Of a DNA stretch of 64,000 nt, positions 1-12,231 are shown in pieces (within the stretch, counting starts at the first letter, position 1; each line of letters begins with the position of its first letter). The DNA comes from Holacanthus passer (Eukaryota; Chordata; Actinopteri; Pomacanthidae). Where the stretch lies: assembly GCA_025331565.1 (NCBI GenBank), contig JAFREQ010000066.1, positions 372,001 through 436,000 of the forward strand, read 5' to 3'. The position numbers and the translations under genes were made by a program. The notes under the pieces were generated by a model. That model was not told the origin of the DNA, did no database searches, and saw only the letters and a program-made list of their open reading frames with translations.

Positions 1-986
1 TGCATGTGATGCAGGTGGGCAAGAAAGGAGGAGAGAGGAGCGGGGGCTGCGTTAAAAATAGGTCATTTACGCCTTAGAATTCAATTATGTCGAAGAGATT
101 ATGATACCTGTTAGACATCTATGATACAGTCTAGTGTTGAGGAATACCTGGAGGCTGTTCCTATGTTTGTCCATGATGTGATCCAAAGTGCATACACATG
201 TGCTCAAGAGTCACCGCAGTGGACAAATAACAGGGCAGTTGCTGGCACAGAACTATAATGCAGGTTTATAATCCTTAGACCAGGATTAGTTCTGATACAT
301 CCACCCCTGGCATTTTCCCTCGTGATGCTGGACTTCCTCTGCTCTAGGCAATGTAATGAAGTCAAAAACTAATTCACTCTTTACCATAACCTCTCAGTGC
401 AGTAGCCATACGTCCACACCTGCTCAGGAAAAATACCTCTGGCCCTACAGATAAGTCAAGGGCACAGAGTTGAACTCAGTCCCTTATTTAGTCCTTGGAC
501 AGGCTCTCCAGTCTGCTATCGGTAATCTACAGGTGAGTAAGCATGGGCTAGCAGACTGGAGTTTGGCAGACAGAGATAAGCAGATTCATTGACATGGGAC
601 ACTTTGGCATCATTTCATTCCCAGGCCTATTACACCTTATTGATCTCAGCTCCAGTTGCTTTCTAAATCCCACAACACAAATAAGGCAGCTGCTTTGACT
701 CAGAAATTCTTTAAACCCAGCCTCCCCCAACTGCCAGACGCTCGCTTCCAGCAACTGCATCAGCCCAAACATCATTTGAAAGTATTTTAGGTTAGTAATT
801 AAACTCCCCCTTGTGCCGTATCCCTATTAACTCTACTTTTGATCACCCGGTGGCTTGATATATGGAGTGGGCGGTTTCAGCAAGCATGCAAATGTGAATT
901 TTGTCTCCTGTCCACAGATGAAACATTGCAAAACATCAAGGAGTCTGATTTGTTTAAGCTCTGCATCCTGGCCTCATTTAGGTGCT
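1..986. other. unique non-coding DNA
   Basis: No reading frame with protein-like character, no repeat family and no RNA gene was recognised here. Base composition is ordinary for the window. Short open frames on both strands have no domain or codon bias and are treated as chance. Confidence 0.6.

Positions 987-1014
<28 letters not shown>
987..1014. repeat. (CA)14 microsatellite
   Basis: Fourteen uninterrupted CA units are visible, followed by an A-rich stretch. This is a typical vertebrate dinucleotide microsatellite and is probably length-polymorphic. Confidence 0.97.
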
Positions 1015-1017
<3 letters not shown>

Positions 1018-2490
1018 CAACACAAAATTAAGGCAACGTTTGATTGATAAAAGATGTGTATTTAACATAAGTGCTGCCTTCACCTCCAGCTCTGAAAGAC
1101 TGAACGGCTCTCACTTTTGAATATACTTTTGATTTAACCAAAACACCAAACTACTTCTTGCATGAAATTAAAACAATGGGGCTCGCACAGTTGAACAAAT
1201 GGTAAATGGAGGGAGAAAAAAGGTAATAGCTGCCTCAGAGGCCCTTTGTCATCACAAGAAAATGACAAGGGAAATGAAGAGAAAAACAGAAGAACTATCC
1301 AATGTGGCAAACTGTGGCGTGCAAACAACAGAGATGTGCAGATTTACAGGGAAAACAAATGGATGCTGTTGGATCCCAGAGTGAACCAACAAGGAAAATC
1401 ACGAGGAATAAACCGGGTGAGTAAAGCACATTCTCTCTATGTTAACACAGGAAAATGTTGTGTGTGCACAACGTCTAAAATGAACTGAAAATAGGCCAGA
1501 CTGAGAACCTGGAAATAGATTTTCATGAATAGAAAGCCATGACCTACGTCTATCTGTCCACATAAATGGTGCTAATCCATAAGATACTTTTATATAACAT
1601 GGCTTAAAGAGATAATACCATATTGCTCATACACCGAGGCTACTAACTGTGGAGCTTCCTGCAAATACAAGAGAATACACTGACTGCACTACTAAAGGGA
1701 AAGATTTTGGTTAAACTAGTACTTTGCTTAGTTTTGGGGAACACAGTGTTTTTTTTTTAGTTATTCTGGCTGTTAAACCTCTGCTCAGTTTGAGTTTAGG
1801 AGAAGCTCTGCTATGCGTGGTCACCAAACTCCATGTGCTAATGAGCATGATGAAGATATAATTTGTCCCGGCCTGACAGCTTGAACGAAGCCACCAGCAG
1901 AGTGCGGGAGATACCAATTAAACACAGCAGGCCACACCCACACTTTCCTGTGAGGAGGCCTCATCAGGCACAATTAAATCACCTGTGTGGGTTTAGCATG
2001 ACTGAACACATGGGAGCCTGACTTTGCCTCGTGTGTTCTCTCGGCAGAAGTAGTTTGTTGCAAATGAGCAGAGTTTGACAATCTTGAGTCCAGTGTGACC
2101 TTTTTGTGACCTGATCAGGGGTTTCAGTCGTTGCCTGGTCACAGTCTTCATTTTGATTGCTGCTGGTGACTCCGTGGTGTTTGATGGGTATTTCTACAGA
2201 TGGTGACACAAGTAGGTCACATTTTGCAGCTGTTATATGTAGTGTCACATACTCTGATATGTCACAGATTTTTTATATCGTTTCATATGCAGATTTTGTA
2301 CATTTCTTTGTCAATATTTCTTCATGCTGTGACATATGCAACACACCCTGAGCTACAAAGTTTCTGATTTAAACTGGCTCTGCTGTGGTTTTGCAGCCAC
2401 TGCTCATACAGTATTTCCTGAACAAACTAGCTTACAAACAGTATGATTTTATCACTTCAGGACTTATTGTGTTTGAATTAAGCTCCCTGC
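1015..2490. other. unique non-coding DNA
   Basis: I see no gene or recognised repeat. The stretch near 2095-2275 repeats the word GTCACA or GTGAC several times, probably by chance. A run of nine T lies near 1750. Confidence 0.55.
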
Positions 2491-2492
2491 TG

Positions 2493-2622
2493 CCGTTGCG
2501 ACCGCTCGGTGACCCAGTTTTCCTTTTAATTTGTCACATCAGCTTTGGGCCTAAAACGCCGCCTCGAACTGGAAGTTTGCTGTTGCTCCCGTCATTGCTC
2601 GCACGCGAGGACTCGTCCCAAG
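2493..2622 (+). promoter_or_regulatory. CpG cluster ending in a splice-donor-like site
   Basis: About ten CpG dinucleotides fall within 130 bases, unusual for this CpG-poor window. The segment ends in AAG followed by GTAGGA at 2623, a fair match to a vertebrate 5' splice site. It could be the first exon and promoter of an unannotated transcript running rightwards. No TATA box or start codon context supports a protein gene. A methylation-sheltered regulatory element or a GC-rich repeat remnant is also possible. Confidence 0.25.
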
Positions 2623-2802
2623 GTAGGAACAAGCGTGTTTGTGACTTGATGTCTTGGCTTTGTTTGTTTGCGTTTGGCTGCTTCCGTATGTTTTGCTCTG
2701 ATACTTTGGTGGGCTGAAGTTATTGCTGCTATTTGCTGCTGCTAAATGCTGTTATACTGCTGTCAGTATTGGTTTTGACTGACTGTCTTACAGTGGCTGC
2801 AA

Positions 2803-2874
2803 CTATCTATCTATCTATCTATCTATCTATACTATACATCTATCTATACATACATCTATCTATCCATCCATCCA
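2803..2874. repeat. compound (CTAT)n/(ATCC)n microsatellite
   Basis: CTAT tetranucleotide units from 2803 grade through imperfect TACATCTATC units into ATCC units ending near 2874. This is a tetranucleotide microsatellite with interruptions. Confidence 0.95.
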
Positions 2875-3319
2875 ATGTATTTATTCTCTTCTGTTGTGGA
2901 GCTTGTTTTCCACTTGGTTGTTGCTGTTGTGGGGTTTTGACTGGTGATTATCAGACTAACATAACGGCCTGTTCATTGCATTGTGTGTGTTTGCCTGCAC
3001 TTGTCATTGAGATATACAGGAAATATTAATGTTATATAAATTGCTGCCATGTTGCCCAGCTCCACCCACATTTGGCCATTGTGAGTGTTTTCCACTGATT
3101 TGGTTTTACAGCTTGTTTCCTTCTTGGTTGTTGCTGTTGTCTCAACGCTGAGTGATAATGCAAATATTGTGAACTGGCTTTACGGATGTACTCACGCTGC
3201 TCGACTTGCACACACACACACACCCTGTTCACATCCTCTCCTGTACGTTAAGCTCATGTCTGTCTGCTGTGGGCCTTAAATGTCCACTAAAAGCCAGAAC
3301 AGGAGTTTTCCTGTTGCAG

Positions 3320-3379
3320 CAACTCTTCCCATCAGGTTCATTGCTGAGACGCCGGGGAGCACTTCTCCGCTTCACTGAG
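3320..3379 (+). other. 60-base exon-like segment
   Basis: A pyrimidine-rich run ending in TTGCAG precedes 3320, and the segment ends in GAG followed by GTAAGAG, a near-consensus 5' splice site. The 60 bases are an exact multiple of three and open in one frame, but the translation is arginine/leucine-rich and unrecognised. The segment and its donor resemble the segment ending at 2622, suggesting a local duplication. It may be an exon of a non-coding RNA, or a chance match. Confidence 0.25.
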
Positions 3380-3780
3380 GTAAGAGTTTGTTTGCATGCA
3401 TACTGTGAGAAAATGCTCTTCGATGGCTCTGTTCAGTCTGTGTTTGCATCCTTGACTATATGAGGCTGTTAGCTCTGCTGGTTGTTTTATTGCTCTCGCT
3501 GATCTGCTTGCATCGGATGGTTGTTAATTTCTGCTGTTATGGTGCTGCCATCCATCTATATGTTTGCATTGGTTTCAGTTGTGGATTGCTCTCTTGGTGC
3601 GGCTTGTTTTTTTTTGCTTTGCTTGTTGTTTGCCATATGCTTTATTGAATGTGGATACTTGTGTTTGAGTATTATGTGTTTGGTTTTGTGGCATTTTTAA
3701 CTCTGGACTGCTGCTGTTGTTCTGAGGGCTTTTAACTCTGCAAACAGGCCTAGAGAGGAGGATTGACTCCTTCAGCGTGC

Positions 3781-5255
3781 TCTTGCTGCATTGCTACTTT
3801 AATCCACAAACTCTGCTGTAACACTACTGTAAATACTTGTTGCTGCCACTTCATGTACTGTAGCATTTCGTAAATGTCATCTGTTCTGAGGACGCAACTG
3901 AAGAGTAAAGTGGAGGATCAGTTCTGAGGCAGTGAATGTGCAGCAACACAATCAAGCAGTGTTCACTTTTAAATGATTGACTCTCGACTGTTATTTGTTC
4001 AGACTTGGCTTGACTTGGTTTTATATATTTAGACTGAAGAGCTGCACCAATGACATGGACTTGAATTGATTTGACTTTTATACCTGAAACTTGACTTTAT
4101 CAATATTGTACTGGCCACAACTTTGTAAAAACAGCAACATGACATTTAAAACAGCCGATCTGATGTCACTTTTTATTAAAAGATATCAAATTAATAGACG
4201 CAAAGTTTCTCTAATGCTTTGAATGCTCAGTTTGTAATTTCTGCTGCTCGAGGTCTCTCGATCAAAACAATGAAAACAAAAGCTGTAGTTTGATGGCATT
4301 GTGTGGTCGTGTGGGAGTTGTTGTCTTCATTGTAGATGAAAACTTGATGTGACTCAGGCAGAAATATTCACTGACGAGGTCATTTAAAGTTTTATTCATG
4401 TTACGGTTAGTCATGTTCGCCGACGTGTTTACTGTGGCGCCACTGACAGGCGACCAAATGAAATGCAGCATTACCTTGAATAAAATGACGTATTTCTCTG
4501 GGTTTGAACATTGTTTGAAATATTGGGATAATTTAAGTACACAAGTCAAAAAAATATATAATCTATAGTACATGTTACATATTATACCTTTTAATTAAAA
4601 AAAACGTATTTAGAGTCCTTTAAGAATGTGAGCAGTTTTTTCCACTAAACCAGTTTCTGATTTAAGCACAATAGTGCAAGTGCAGTTTGAAGTAGCACGA
4701 GTACCACAGTACCTCTAACTTCTGAATCTGTGTGTCAGGCAGAACAGAAGTCATCCCTTCACCTGGTGTGACTGCCCGAAACTATAGGGCCTCGTCTAAC
4801 AGCCGAGTCCCAAATAGATCGCACATCTTCAGTGGAAAGAATAAAGGAAGGTCTCAGGTACTTCAGAGGTTTTACTGTCTTAAACCATTACAATTAATGC
4901 GACTATATTTGCTTCTCATCACGCCTCAGAAGATGTCTCAAATCAGCGCTCAGAGAAACTGATGATCAGCCATATTCACATTTAGGCCCCTGCGTTATCT
5001 ATCTGTTTCGACTTGTTCCTCCTCACTTGCACTCCCCTCACTCAAGCTGTTATCAGTCAGAGGCCTGACAGCGGCTCTCTGTTTCCAGGCTTCGTGCGTG
5101 TCTTTGTCAGTCCACATCTCGGCATTCGGACAAGCCGCTATCGGACAAGGGTGCTTCCCAGCCATTACTTCCACCTGTGTGACAACAGGCGGTCTTATCT
5201 GCTCTAGTGATGTGAGCCTAGCCGAGTTGCTGATTAAAAGACATGGGGTCACGTC

Positions 5256-5257
<2 letters not shown>
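3781..5257. other. unique non-coding DNA
   Basis: No gene or known repeat was recognised. The part near 3985-4110 is rich in the words TTGACTTG and GACTTT, which may be a decayed simple repeat. 4540-4615 is strongly AT-rich. Confidence 0.5.
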
Positions 5258-5301
<44 letters not shown>

Positions 5302-5320
5302 TTCTGTCTCTCTCTCTCTC
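5258..5320. repeat. (CT)n microsatellite
   Basis: A pure CT run of 40 bases is followed by an interrupted CT-rich continuation. Apparent arginine/glutamate or serine/leucine-rich frames across it are artefacts of the repeat. Confidence 0.97.
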
Positions 5321-5474
5321 GTTGTCTCATTCACCCAGTTTGTCACACCGGGTGAATGAGATTGGAGCCGGCGAGTTGAACCAGAGAAAAGAGGAGTATT
5401 ACAAGATCAAGGTCATTTGGAGGTGATGAGCATTAGGCGTGAATAAATGTTTTTAAAGCTACTCTCTCCTGGGA

Positions 5475-5498
<24 letters not shown>
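5475..5498. repeat. (AC)12 microsatellite
   Basis: Twelve AC units are followed closely by a short T run. Confidence 0.95.
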
Positions 5499-5505
<7 letters not shown>

Positions 5506-8285
5506 TTTTTTTAATTAAAAGCCTGAGTGACAACGTGGCCTATTTCTTCCATGGCTGTTTCAAATTGAGAGAGAGATAAGACTTATATTTAGGAGGCCTT
5601 ATCAAACTCATCTATTTACTGCTGGGTAATTTTCCTCCTCTCGCCGTACAAGAAAGAGCAGACAGAAAAAAAAAATCGCCCTCTATCCTCTAGGTTTCAA
5701 ATCTCCAAAGCAAAACTATTTCTCCCCTTCTCAGCCACTCCTCTGCCTTCTGCCCCGATACGAAAGTGAGACAGTGGATTTTACTTGTGTCCTAACACGC
5801 TTTGCATCTGAGCCGCTACACCGAGTCAATATCCCAGCAGCCCGATGAATGATTAACATGGCTGTTTTTGCAGTGTGCTCTGGTGTTTACTCCGCAGTAG
5901 GGCCAGGTCTGATCTCTGAACATTGTCATCTCCGAGCCCAGATCCACACAGGACGCATAATGACACACCGACATCAAAGCCTCCACGACACCAAAGAATC
6001 TGTTTCTCCTTGGTCTATTTTTTGCATCCCAGTAAGGAGTCACTTGATCCTACCTCCTTCCTGACAGTTCATCCACTGGATATCATTTCGGTCTGCCTCT
6101 AAGATTCGCATAAAAGCAGGGAAAAAAGGGAAAGCGTTTTAGTCTGCGAACCAACAGGAGATATGTGACAAGCTCTGAAACATTTATTCCTGGCTTTGAT
6201 TTGTTTGGCCTGGTTTGTGTCTGGTTTGTCTCAAGGCGAGGCTTAATCAAAAGAGATGTACAACCCATATTGCTGGGGAACGCATTATGCAATGTCGTTC
6301 ATATAGTTCGCCGGATGACTGAAGTGCAAGCAAATGAGTTGCATTGTTTGTGGTTTTGACATTGAGAAGGGCAACCTGTGATAATAAAGCACTTGTCAGA
6401 AAGCCGGGCCCCTCTGTGAGTGGCTTCGTCCTGTTAATGTGAGACGAGCGAGTCGTCACCAATAACGTTCTGTCTTCATTAACGGTGGACAGTTGCACAG
6501 ATAGACTCGATCTCGGACGATCTGCAGGAAGCACGAGTCTGGCAGACTCTTCAATGCATGAACAGGAAACTGAAATTTGTATGTAAGAAGGACTTTAGCT
6601 CTTTCTTGCTCCATAAGACTTTTGACCTTTTGTATTACAAAGTTTTGTTTGGTGCTTAAAATTTGTTTTAGTAGAAATATTAGGTCAAGTTTATCGATAA
6701 TGAGAATGACCATTAGCCCTAATGTCCATTACTTTTTTTCCAAACTTCTTCCTGACCTCTGATTTGCTGCCCACATCTCAGATCAGACAGATAATCAGAT
6801 TTTTTTTTTTAAAGTGACTGAGCTCAGTCTGATTAACAGCCTATTTCCTTTTCACATTTATTCATAATATGGTGCCAGTAATTAAGTCCAGTAACACTGC
6901 AGACATGATGTACATTTCAAATCCTATTAAGTATAGTATGAATCATATGGAGTTGCCGTTTTTCATTTTGGATCCCGGTTCCCTGGAGGCGCAATTTGTA
7001 TTTGCTAACCACTGATGCTAACAAATATTTTTTAGAACTTTTATTCTCTTCCCCGTATTCTCCATTAACAAAAAAATCAGCTAGACCTAATTAATGTTAA
7101 TTCCATAATGGCTAATATGAAACTCTTGGCTGTTTTCTGGTGAATGTGCCAGCTGGTGTCATCACTCTGTAACATCACTAGAAGGTCTTTCACAAGAGAA
7201 ATGATCGACTCACATCACATTTAGAAAAATTATAACTATCTTTTTTTTTTTTTCATTTGAAGTTTATCACCATACTAATCAGGATCAGGACCTGTAGTAT
7301 TTGAAGCCAGCAGCTCATGAGAGGAAGGTGTAAAGTCGGGAGGCTGCAGCGTTTATTTCAGTTTGTCAGGTACATTTAGTCAACATGTCACATCTTCCAC
7401 AGCTCATCTCAGTTTCAGATTGTAGCCACAGGTTGTGAGGATTAATTAGTCTGCCATTCAAAACTGTTTGACAAAAGCATTACACATCTTTGAGTTTTAT
7501 TTATTTAGAACTTTAGTTACGTGCAGATGTTGAAAGTTTATTTGATAAAACGCCATCCAAACTTTTGCATACATTTCTCTAATTTAAGGCATGGTGAACA
7601 AGTTAAAATGATCAGTAAACAAAAGAAACAAAGATACAGAATTAAAAACGTTTACCTGTGAAATCATCTGTCAGTCACTCTTTACACACATCGGATCAAC
7701 GTCCCTGCTCCACGTCTTCTCCGACTCTCCTGTGAATTAGAGATCTTTGCTCAGTTATAGTGCTGCTGTACAGTACCTTTGTGTCCTTGAGCTTCTATCC
7801 GTTTCTCCTCCCTCGCTGCCTTTTCCCTGCTCTGTCACCCATTCCTCCCCCTCCTCACAGTGGGAAGATTTTCTAATATCCATTACTTCCACCAGGGTCA
7901 GTGCAATCCCACTGGTCCGCCAAAGACTTGGCAGGTGCCGATAAGGGCCTTGCTCCAGACACTGTAATAACTTAACAAATCCCTCCATGACCCAGAATCC
8001 CCTTCACCAGCGTGGCATCCCACTATTTTCCATAAAGCCATTAAAATCTACCTGGTGTCATATTGGGAGAGGCGGACGTGGGGTTGCGGCGCTCTCCATG
8101 CCGTGCACATCTCAAAGCCTTTCTGTTAATACAAAACCCCCAATAGTAAACTATAAATAGAAGAAGGCAACATTATGATTCAACACCTGCTGTCTGCGTG
8201 TTGTTGGGACAGAATTGGTTCACAGACTTTGGATTACACGTCTGATTCGACCAGGCGCAGTGAGCACGTAGTTTAACTTGCTCTC
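5499..8285. other. unique non-coding DNA
   Basis: No supported gene. Homopolymer T runs lie near 6801 and 7243. A region open on the plus strand at 5849-6064 has an AG on its left and a GTAAGG on its right, but the peptide is not protein-like. 7790-7860 is pyrimidine-rich and ends in CACAG, a possible but unsupported splice acceptor. Confidence 0.5.
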
Positions 8286-8289
8286 TGTC

Positions 8290-8346
8290 TGTTTAATTTT
8301 CTTTCTTCCATTCCTTCTCTCTCTTCTGTCTCCCACTCGCACACAG
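8290..8346 (+). other. polypyrimidine tract ending in CACAG
   Basis: About 55 bases of almost pure C/T are followed by ACACAG, which would make a strong 3' splice site. The sequence after it is open for about 35 codons in one frame but resembles nothing known. It contains a small inverted repeat, GATACCC with GGGTATC. Pyrimidine-rich tracts are common in this window, so this is weak evidence for an exon. Confidence 0.15.
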
Positions 8347-8469
8347 CGGGTCATTTTGGCTGGACCTCCTGGAGCTCTTATCCGATAATGATACCCGCTT
8401 CACTGGGTATCAGACCACAGCTCCACCCATTTCCTTTCCCCCCCTCGTAACACCCAGCTTTCAACCTGC

Positions 8470-8700
8470 CAATCATGCTTTAGCTGCATTCAAGTGGCAA
8501 TAGTGTTAATGATTCATTTCCCTTGTAATCCCCGCTCAGGCTGATAAGCTCATGACGGCTGCCGTTATTTGCGGCTGTTTTCCATTGTTTGCGGTGTTAA
8601 ATTAAGCCTCAACGATCCATCCGTTGAGCCTCTGTGAGCAGAAGGAAAACCCATCGGCATGAGCTGCTCTAATAGATTAACTAGCCATACTGCACAAAGA
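8470..8700. promoter_or_regulatory. possible conserved non-coding element
   Basis: Repeat-free sequence with two TTTGCGG words at 8568 and 8588, the second continuing as TGCGGT (a RUNX-type core). TAAATTA and CTAATAGATTAACTAG homeodomain-type words lie nearby. The look is that of a developmental enhancer, but conservation cannot be judged from one sequence. Confidence 0.2.
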
Positions 8701-10042
8701 AGGTGAAAACATCTTTGTCTGATATCAGCGCCGTTTCTAAATATAAGTATTTTCTCAGAGATGGAGGTAGAAGAGTTTTGATACTTATCGCTTATGGCTC
8801 AAGCTCAGGCCCAAAAGAGTCAGAAAACTAAAATTAACACAAAGTGAAATGTCGTCATGCGAGCTTTGATTCACAGTCTTTGTCTAGTATCTCTATTATA
8901 TTAAATATTCGAGACTAAAAAAGCAGCATTTGAAGTTAAAGTTCAGAAAAAAAAACATCCTAAAGAATAAGAATCAAATCTGATTGACAAAGCAAATAAG
9001 AAACGAACAACCCGACAACTGACGTGCAAATGTAAATCCTGATTCAGTGCATTGAAGTATGTGACTCTGCAGAAATATCTCACATCACTTGAAAACACTG
9101 TTTATGTAGGACACTCATAGTAGAAGCTGACTGAGGTGTGAAACGCTTCCATGTTGGATTTCACCTCATCACCTCGTCCAAACATGTTTTTAAATGCCGC
9201 AGACAGACTTCTGCTCGTCCGACTGGAGAGGTGAGTCAAATTGAGTCTCTGGTATTCTAATCATCACACAGTGTCTGTCAGGGCAAGGTGAACAACGGCC
9301 CCCTCATAAAGACATCAGGCTAAACATCAGTGGAGCGCGCCGTGGGTAATAACAAGTTTCATGAAGCCATAAATCTGCCTAATCTAATGATTTGGCTCAC
9401 CTGCTGCACCGCTTTGATGTGTCATGGTGCCTACTTGTCATTTCAAGGGGACGTGTCTGCAAGATGTCGATGGTTTCCCTCAAACGGACAGATTCATTTT
9501 TGTGTATGACTGTGTGGTTGATTTTAATGCAAAAGTTGTTTGCATCCTTGTTTAAGTTAACTGACGGCGAACTGTGTCAGTGTGCTCGAGGCAGGTGAGA
9601 AATAAAAGCACACTTTGACTTTGACTACCACTTGTTACCTGTAAATCTCATTTATGCTTCAACTTGCAGCCAGTTAGCAAATAAGTTCCATTAAGCACCA
9701 TCAGTCGCCATTGACATTACTTGAATGTCAGCCTTTCTCAGAAATACCTCCAACAGCAATTTAGGAGACAATTGCTACCTTACAAAATGATTCTCTGAAA
9801 TATGACTCTATTGAGAATTTAGAGGGTAAGAACTGACCCTGGATCACGGTGTGCTGTTTTGTTCCAGTCCCTTTCACAAGACGTTGGGCATTTCCTCTAA
9901 TTGAATGGACGCTGTCACAAGTTTCAAATAAATGACCGCAATATGTCCTCAACAATGTAGCCTAATGGCAGTTTGAACAAACAGTTCCCGCCCAACGTCG
10001 AGGACACATCCCTCATTGGGTCCCTCCTGCCCTGAGAGCCTC
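8701..10042. other. non-coding DNA with a possible LINE tail
   Basis: Mostly unique. At 9598-9628 an AATAAA-like word is followed by TTTGACTTTGACT. This resembles the 3' tails of some fish LINEs, which end in repeated CTTTGA units, but too little remains to be sure. No genes seen. Confidence 0.4.
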
Positions 10043-10064
10043 TTTTTTTTTTTTTTTTTTTTTT
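10043..10064. repeat. T22 homopolymer
   Basis: Twenty-two uninterrupted T. It could be the reversed tail of a retroposed copy, but no element body or target duplication was recognised beside it. Confidence 0.95.
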
Positions 10065-12231
10065 AAAGGCAGCTTTGCTCCATCATAAAAGCTTGCAATT
10101 ATGGGAGGTTGCCAAGTGTTCTGAAAGTCACCTTTTAGTTTTTTGCTCCTCTTGAGGTGTGACACACAAAAAAAAATCTCTCATAGCTCTAATGCTCCTC
10201 TCTCATACACACATAAACAAGCACTCAAAGTTGTTGACAGAAATTGTAGCGTGGCTTCTTTTAGGTCGCTAATAACAATCAGCATCGCAGTTTTTCATTA
10301 ATTGCTTCTTGACACAAAGTTGGTGTGGAAATAATTGCTCGCTGGCTTTTCAAAGAGCCCAGGTGTAATGAAAAAGCTTTTAAACTTAGATCAAAACCTT
10401 TTTAATAATATCTTAAAACAGTTCCATTTTGGCCACTCTCTTCATGATTTCTCTCACATTTGGTGTCTTTTTATTAGTTAAATGCGGCTGTCTAGTCTGG
10501 GAAAGGAACTATTTTCTCTCTACTTCCCATAATGTATCTTTAAAAGGATTTCATAGCTCATATTTATGATAGAAATTGTCTTTAGTTTTACCTTCGGGGC
10601 AGAAAAACCTGCATATTGATAGTATGAACCAAATGTTTCAGTATCGTCTTAAAGTGTCGCTGTTGGTTTTCAGGCCTGTATAGAAACACGACTCCAGTGA
10701 AACGCTCACTCCAAATGAGTGTTTTTAACCTTGTTACCGTGTTCGTGGATGTTTTCTTGTATGCCACAGGACAAATCAGGGGCAAAATAATCAGGCATGG
10801 ATGAGCATTTCTGCTTTTGAGCAGCAGTGCATCAAGAAAGTGTCATAAACACAGATTTACACTGTCAAGGTTTCATACATCACATAGCTGAGGAACCAAT
10901 CCTGCCAACTTGTGGGTTGTGGCTTTGTAGTCGAGGTGAAAGTTCATTTATCTATTAGCGTCACGTCTCTAATGTTGCAGCGAGCGATACATGGACCACA
11001 TTCCATTCTGATACTTCGACTTATAGGCAGCCCTGTTCTTTTTCTTCTTCTTCAGAATCGGTTTCTATTTCAAACATGTATGACTGAATTATTCGAAGGT
11101 CAGCAGGTATGTTCGAGCCGCAGGTGGAGACGTGGGTGGAGATGGAGGTGGGGACTATTTGCACATCCACAGGTCTGCACACACTAAATGACACATTACA
11201 TCTAAGCCATTTTAAGCCTTGAAGGGATTTTTCTTCACGGAACAAAATTTCTAAATTGGTAAATTTGATGAACAGAGAAGTTTTTAGGAGTTTAATCAAT
11301 TCCAGGAGAGGAACTTTAAATAGTCAACAGCAGCTCGCTCTGTTATTATAATGTGTTATTTCTTGAAGCATGATGGGATCAGAAAGTCCCTGTGTGGCTC
11401 CCATTGTGGTCCAAAATCCCTCAGTGCAGCTTTAAAGGGACACACTGTGATTTTTCATATCACAGTCACAGACAGTCCTACACACCCTGTAAGAAACAGT
11501 TGTATTATGTCTTCTGTGACTGCAGGAGATTCGTCAAGCCAGAGAAATTACTCAGTGACATCTCTCCAGTATTTCAGTTCAGACACGACAATTTCTTTTT
11601 TTTACTGAAAGCCTGTGTTACAAACTGTGGGGAAGGAATTTAAAGGATATGGAAGTTAACCAGTCAGGCAGGGTATAATGAATGATTGAAATTGCATCAT
11701 GGGAAGAATCCAGTGTTTCTAGATGTTGAACCATATTAGTGACTAAAAATGTAAATCACAGAAATTGCATATCAATATATTGAATAGTTAACTATAAAAA
11801 CAGCGTAATTCAATTCCTAATTTTTCAACATAATAAATGTCACAAAGAAATACATACTATATATAGTACTTTTAATTTAATACAGCCAACTGACCTTCAT
11901 GCGACTACAATTTTCTCTCTCTCCAGCCCACGTTGCACAGATGGCTTGACCTCCTCAAACGATGAAGCCACTTGTATTTTTAGGTCTGACTTGAAGGAAT
12001 GTGTCTTGCCTTCCTGGGAGTGTGTTGTGCAAGGTAATCTGCCCCTGGAGAGACGTCTAAATTAGAATGCACCAACAGTGACCCATATTACCTTTGATTC
12101 AGTCTAAAGCCTGCGGGGCTCTCTACTGTTCCAGCCTCGCCGCGTTATAACTGTCACATCGCCGTGGTTGGCATGTAGGTCTCCTCAGTTTCCAGCCATC
12201 TCTGCTCCGGAGCTTATCAAAATATTCTTAG
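10065..12231. other. unique non-coding DNA
   Basis: No gene was recognised. 11042-11060 is T/C-rich and 11125-11156 is a G-rich imperfect run of GGTGGAGA and GGAGGTGG words. 11750-11880 is AT-rich. Short frames here carry no domain. Confidence 0.5.

Larger units (their letters stand above)
2590..3780 (+). other. T/G-skewed stretch, possible non-coding transcript
   Basis: For over 1 kb the plus strand is markedly richer in T than A, with words such as TTGCTG and GTTGTTGCTGTTGT recurring. The phrase GGTTGTTGCTGTTGT occurs near 2919 and again near 3126 in similar flanks, so part of the stretch looks locally duplicated. Strand asymmetry of this sort can mark transcription, and it coincides with the CpG cluster and two donor sites. 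Open frames here are hydrophobic only because of the T richness and are not credible proteins. Confidence 0.25.

Noticed and set aside
1232..1254. CCCTTTGTCATC, resembling the interior of miR-204
   Set aside because: The word lacks the correct 5' bases and has no hairpin partner.
3460..3648. Hydrophobic, membrane-protein-like frame
   Set aside because: The leucine, cysteine and valine content follows from the T/G-rich composition rather than from a conserved membrane protein.
4995..5330. Arginine/glutamate-rich minus-strand frame
   Set aside because: It translates the (CT)n microsatellite.
5873..6030. Exon-like span between TTTTTGCAG and GTAAGG with an open frame
   Set aside because: The polypyrimidine tract is weak and the translation is histidine-rich and unlike a folded protein. 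Such AG/GT pairs are frequent by chance.
7861..7932. Segment after a strong pyrimidine tract and CACAG, with possible donors at 7894 and 7933
   Set aside because: Open for only about 24 codons, unrecognised, and there are competing donors. Pyrimidine tracts are common here without exons.
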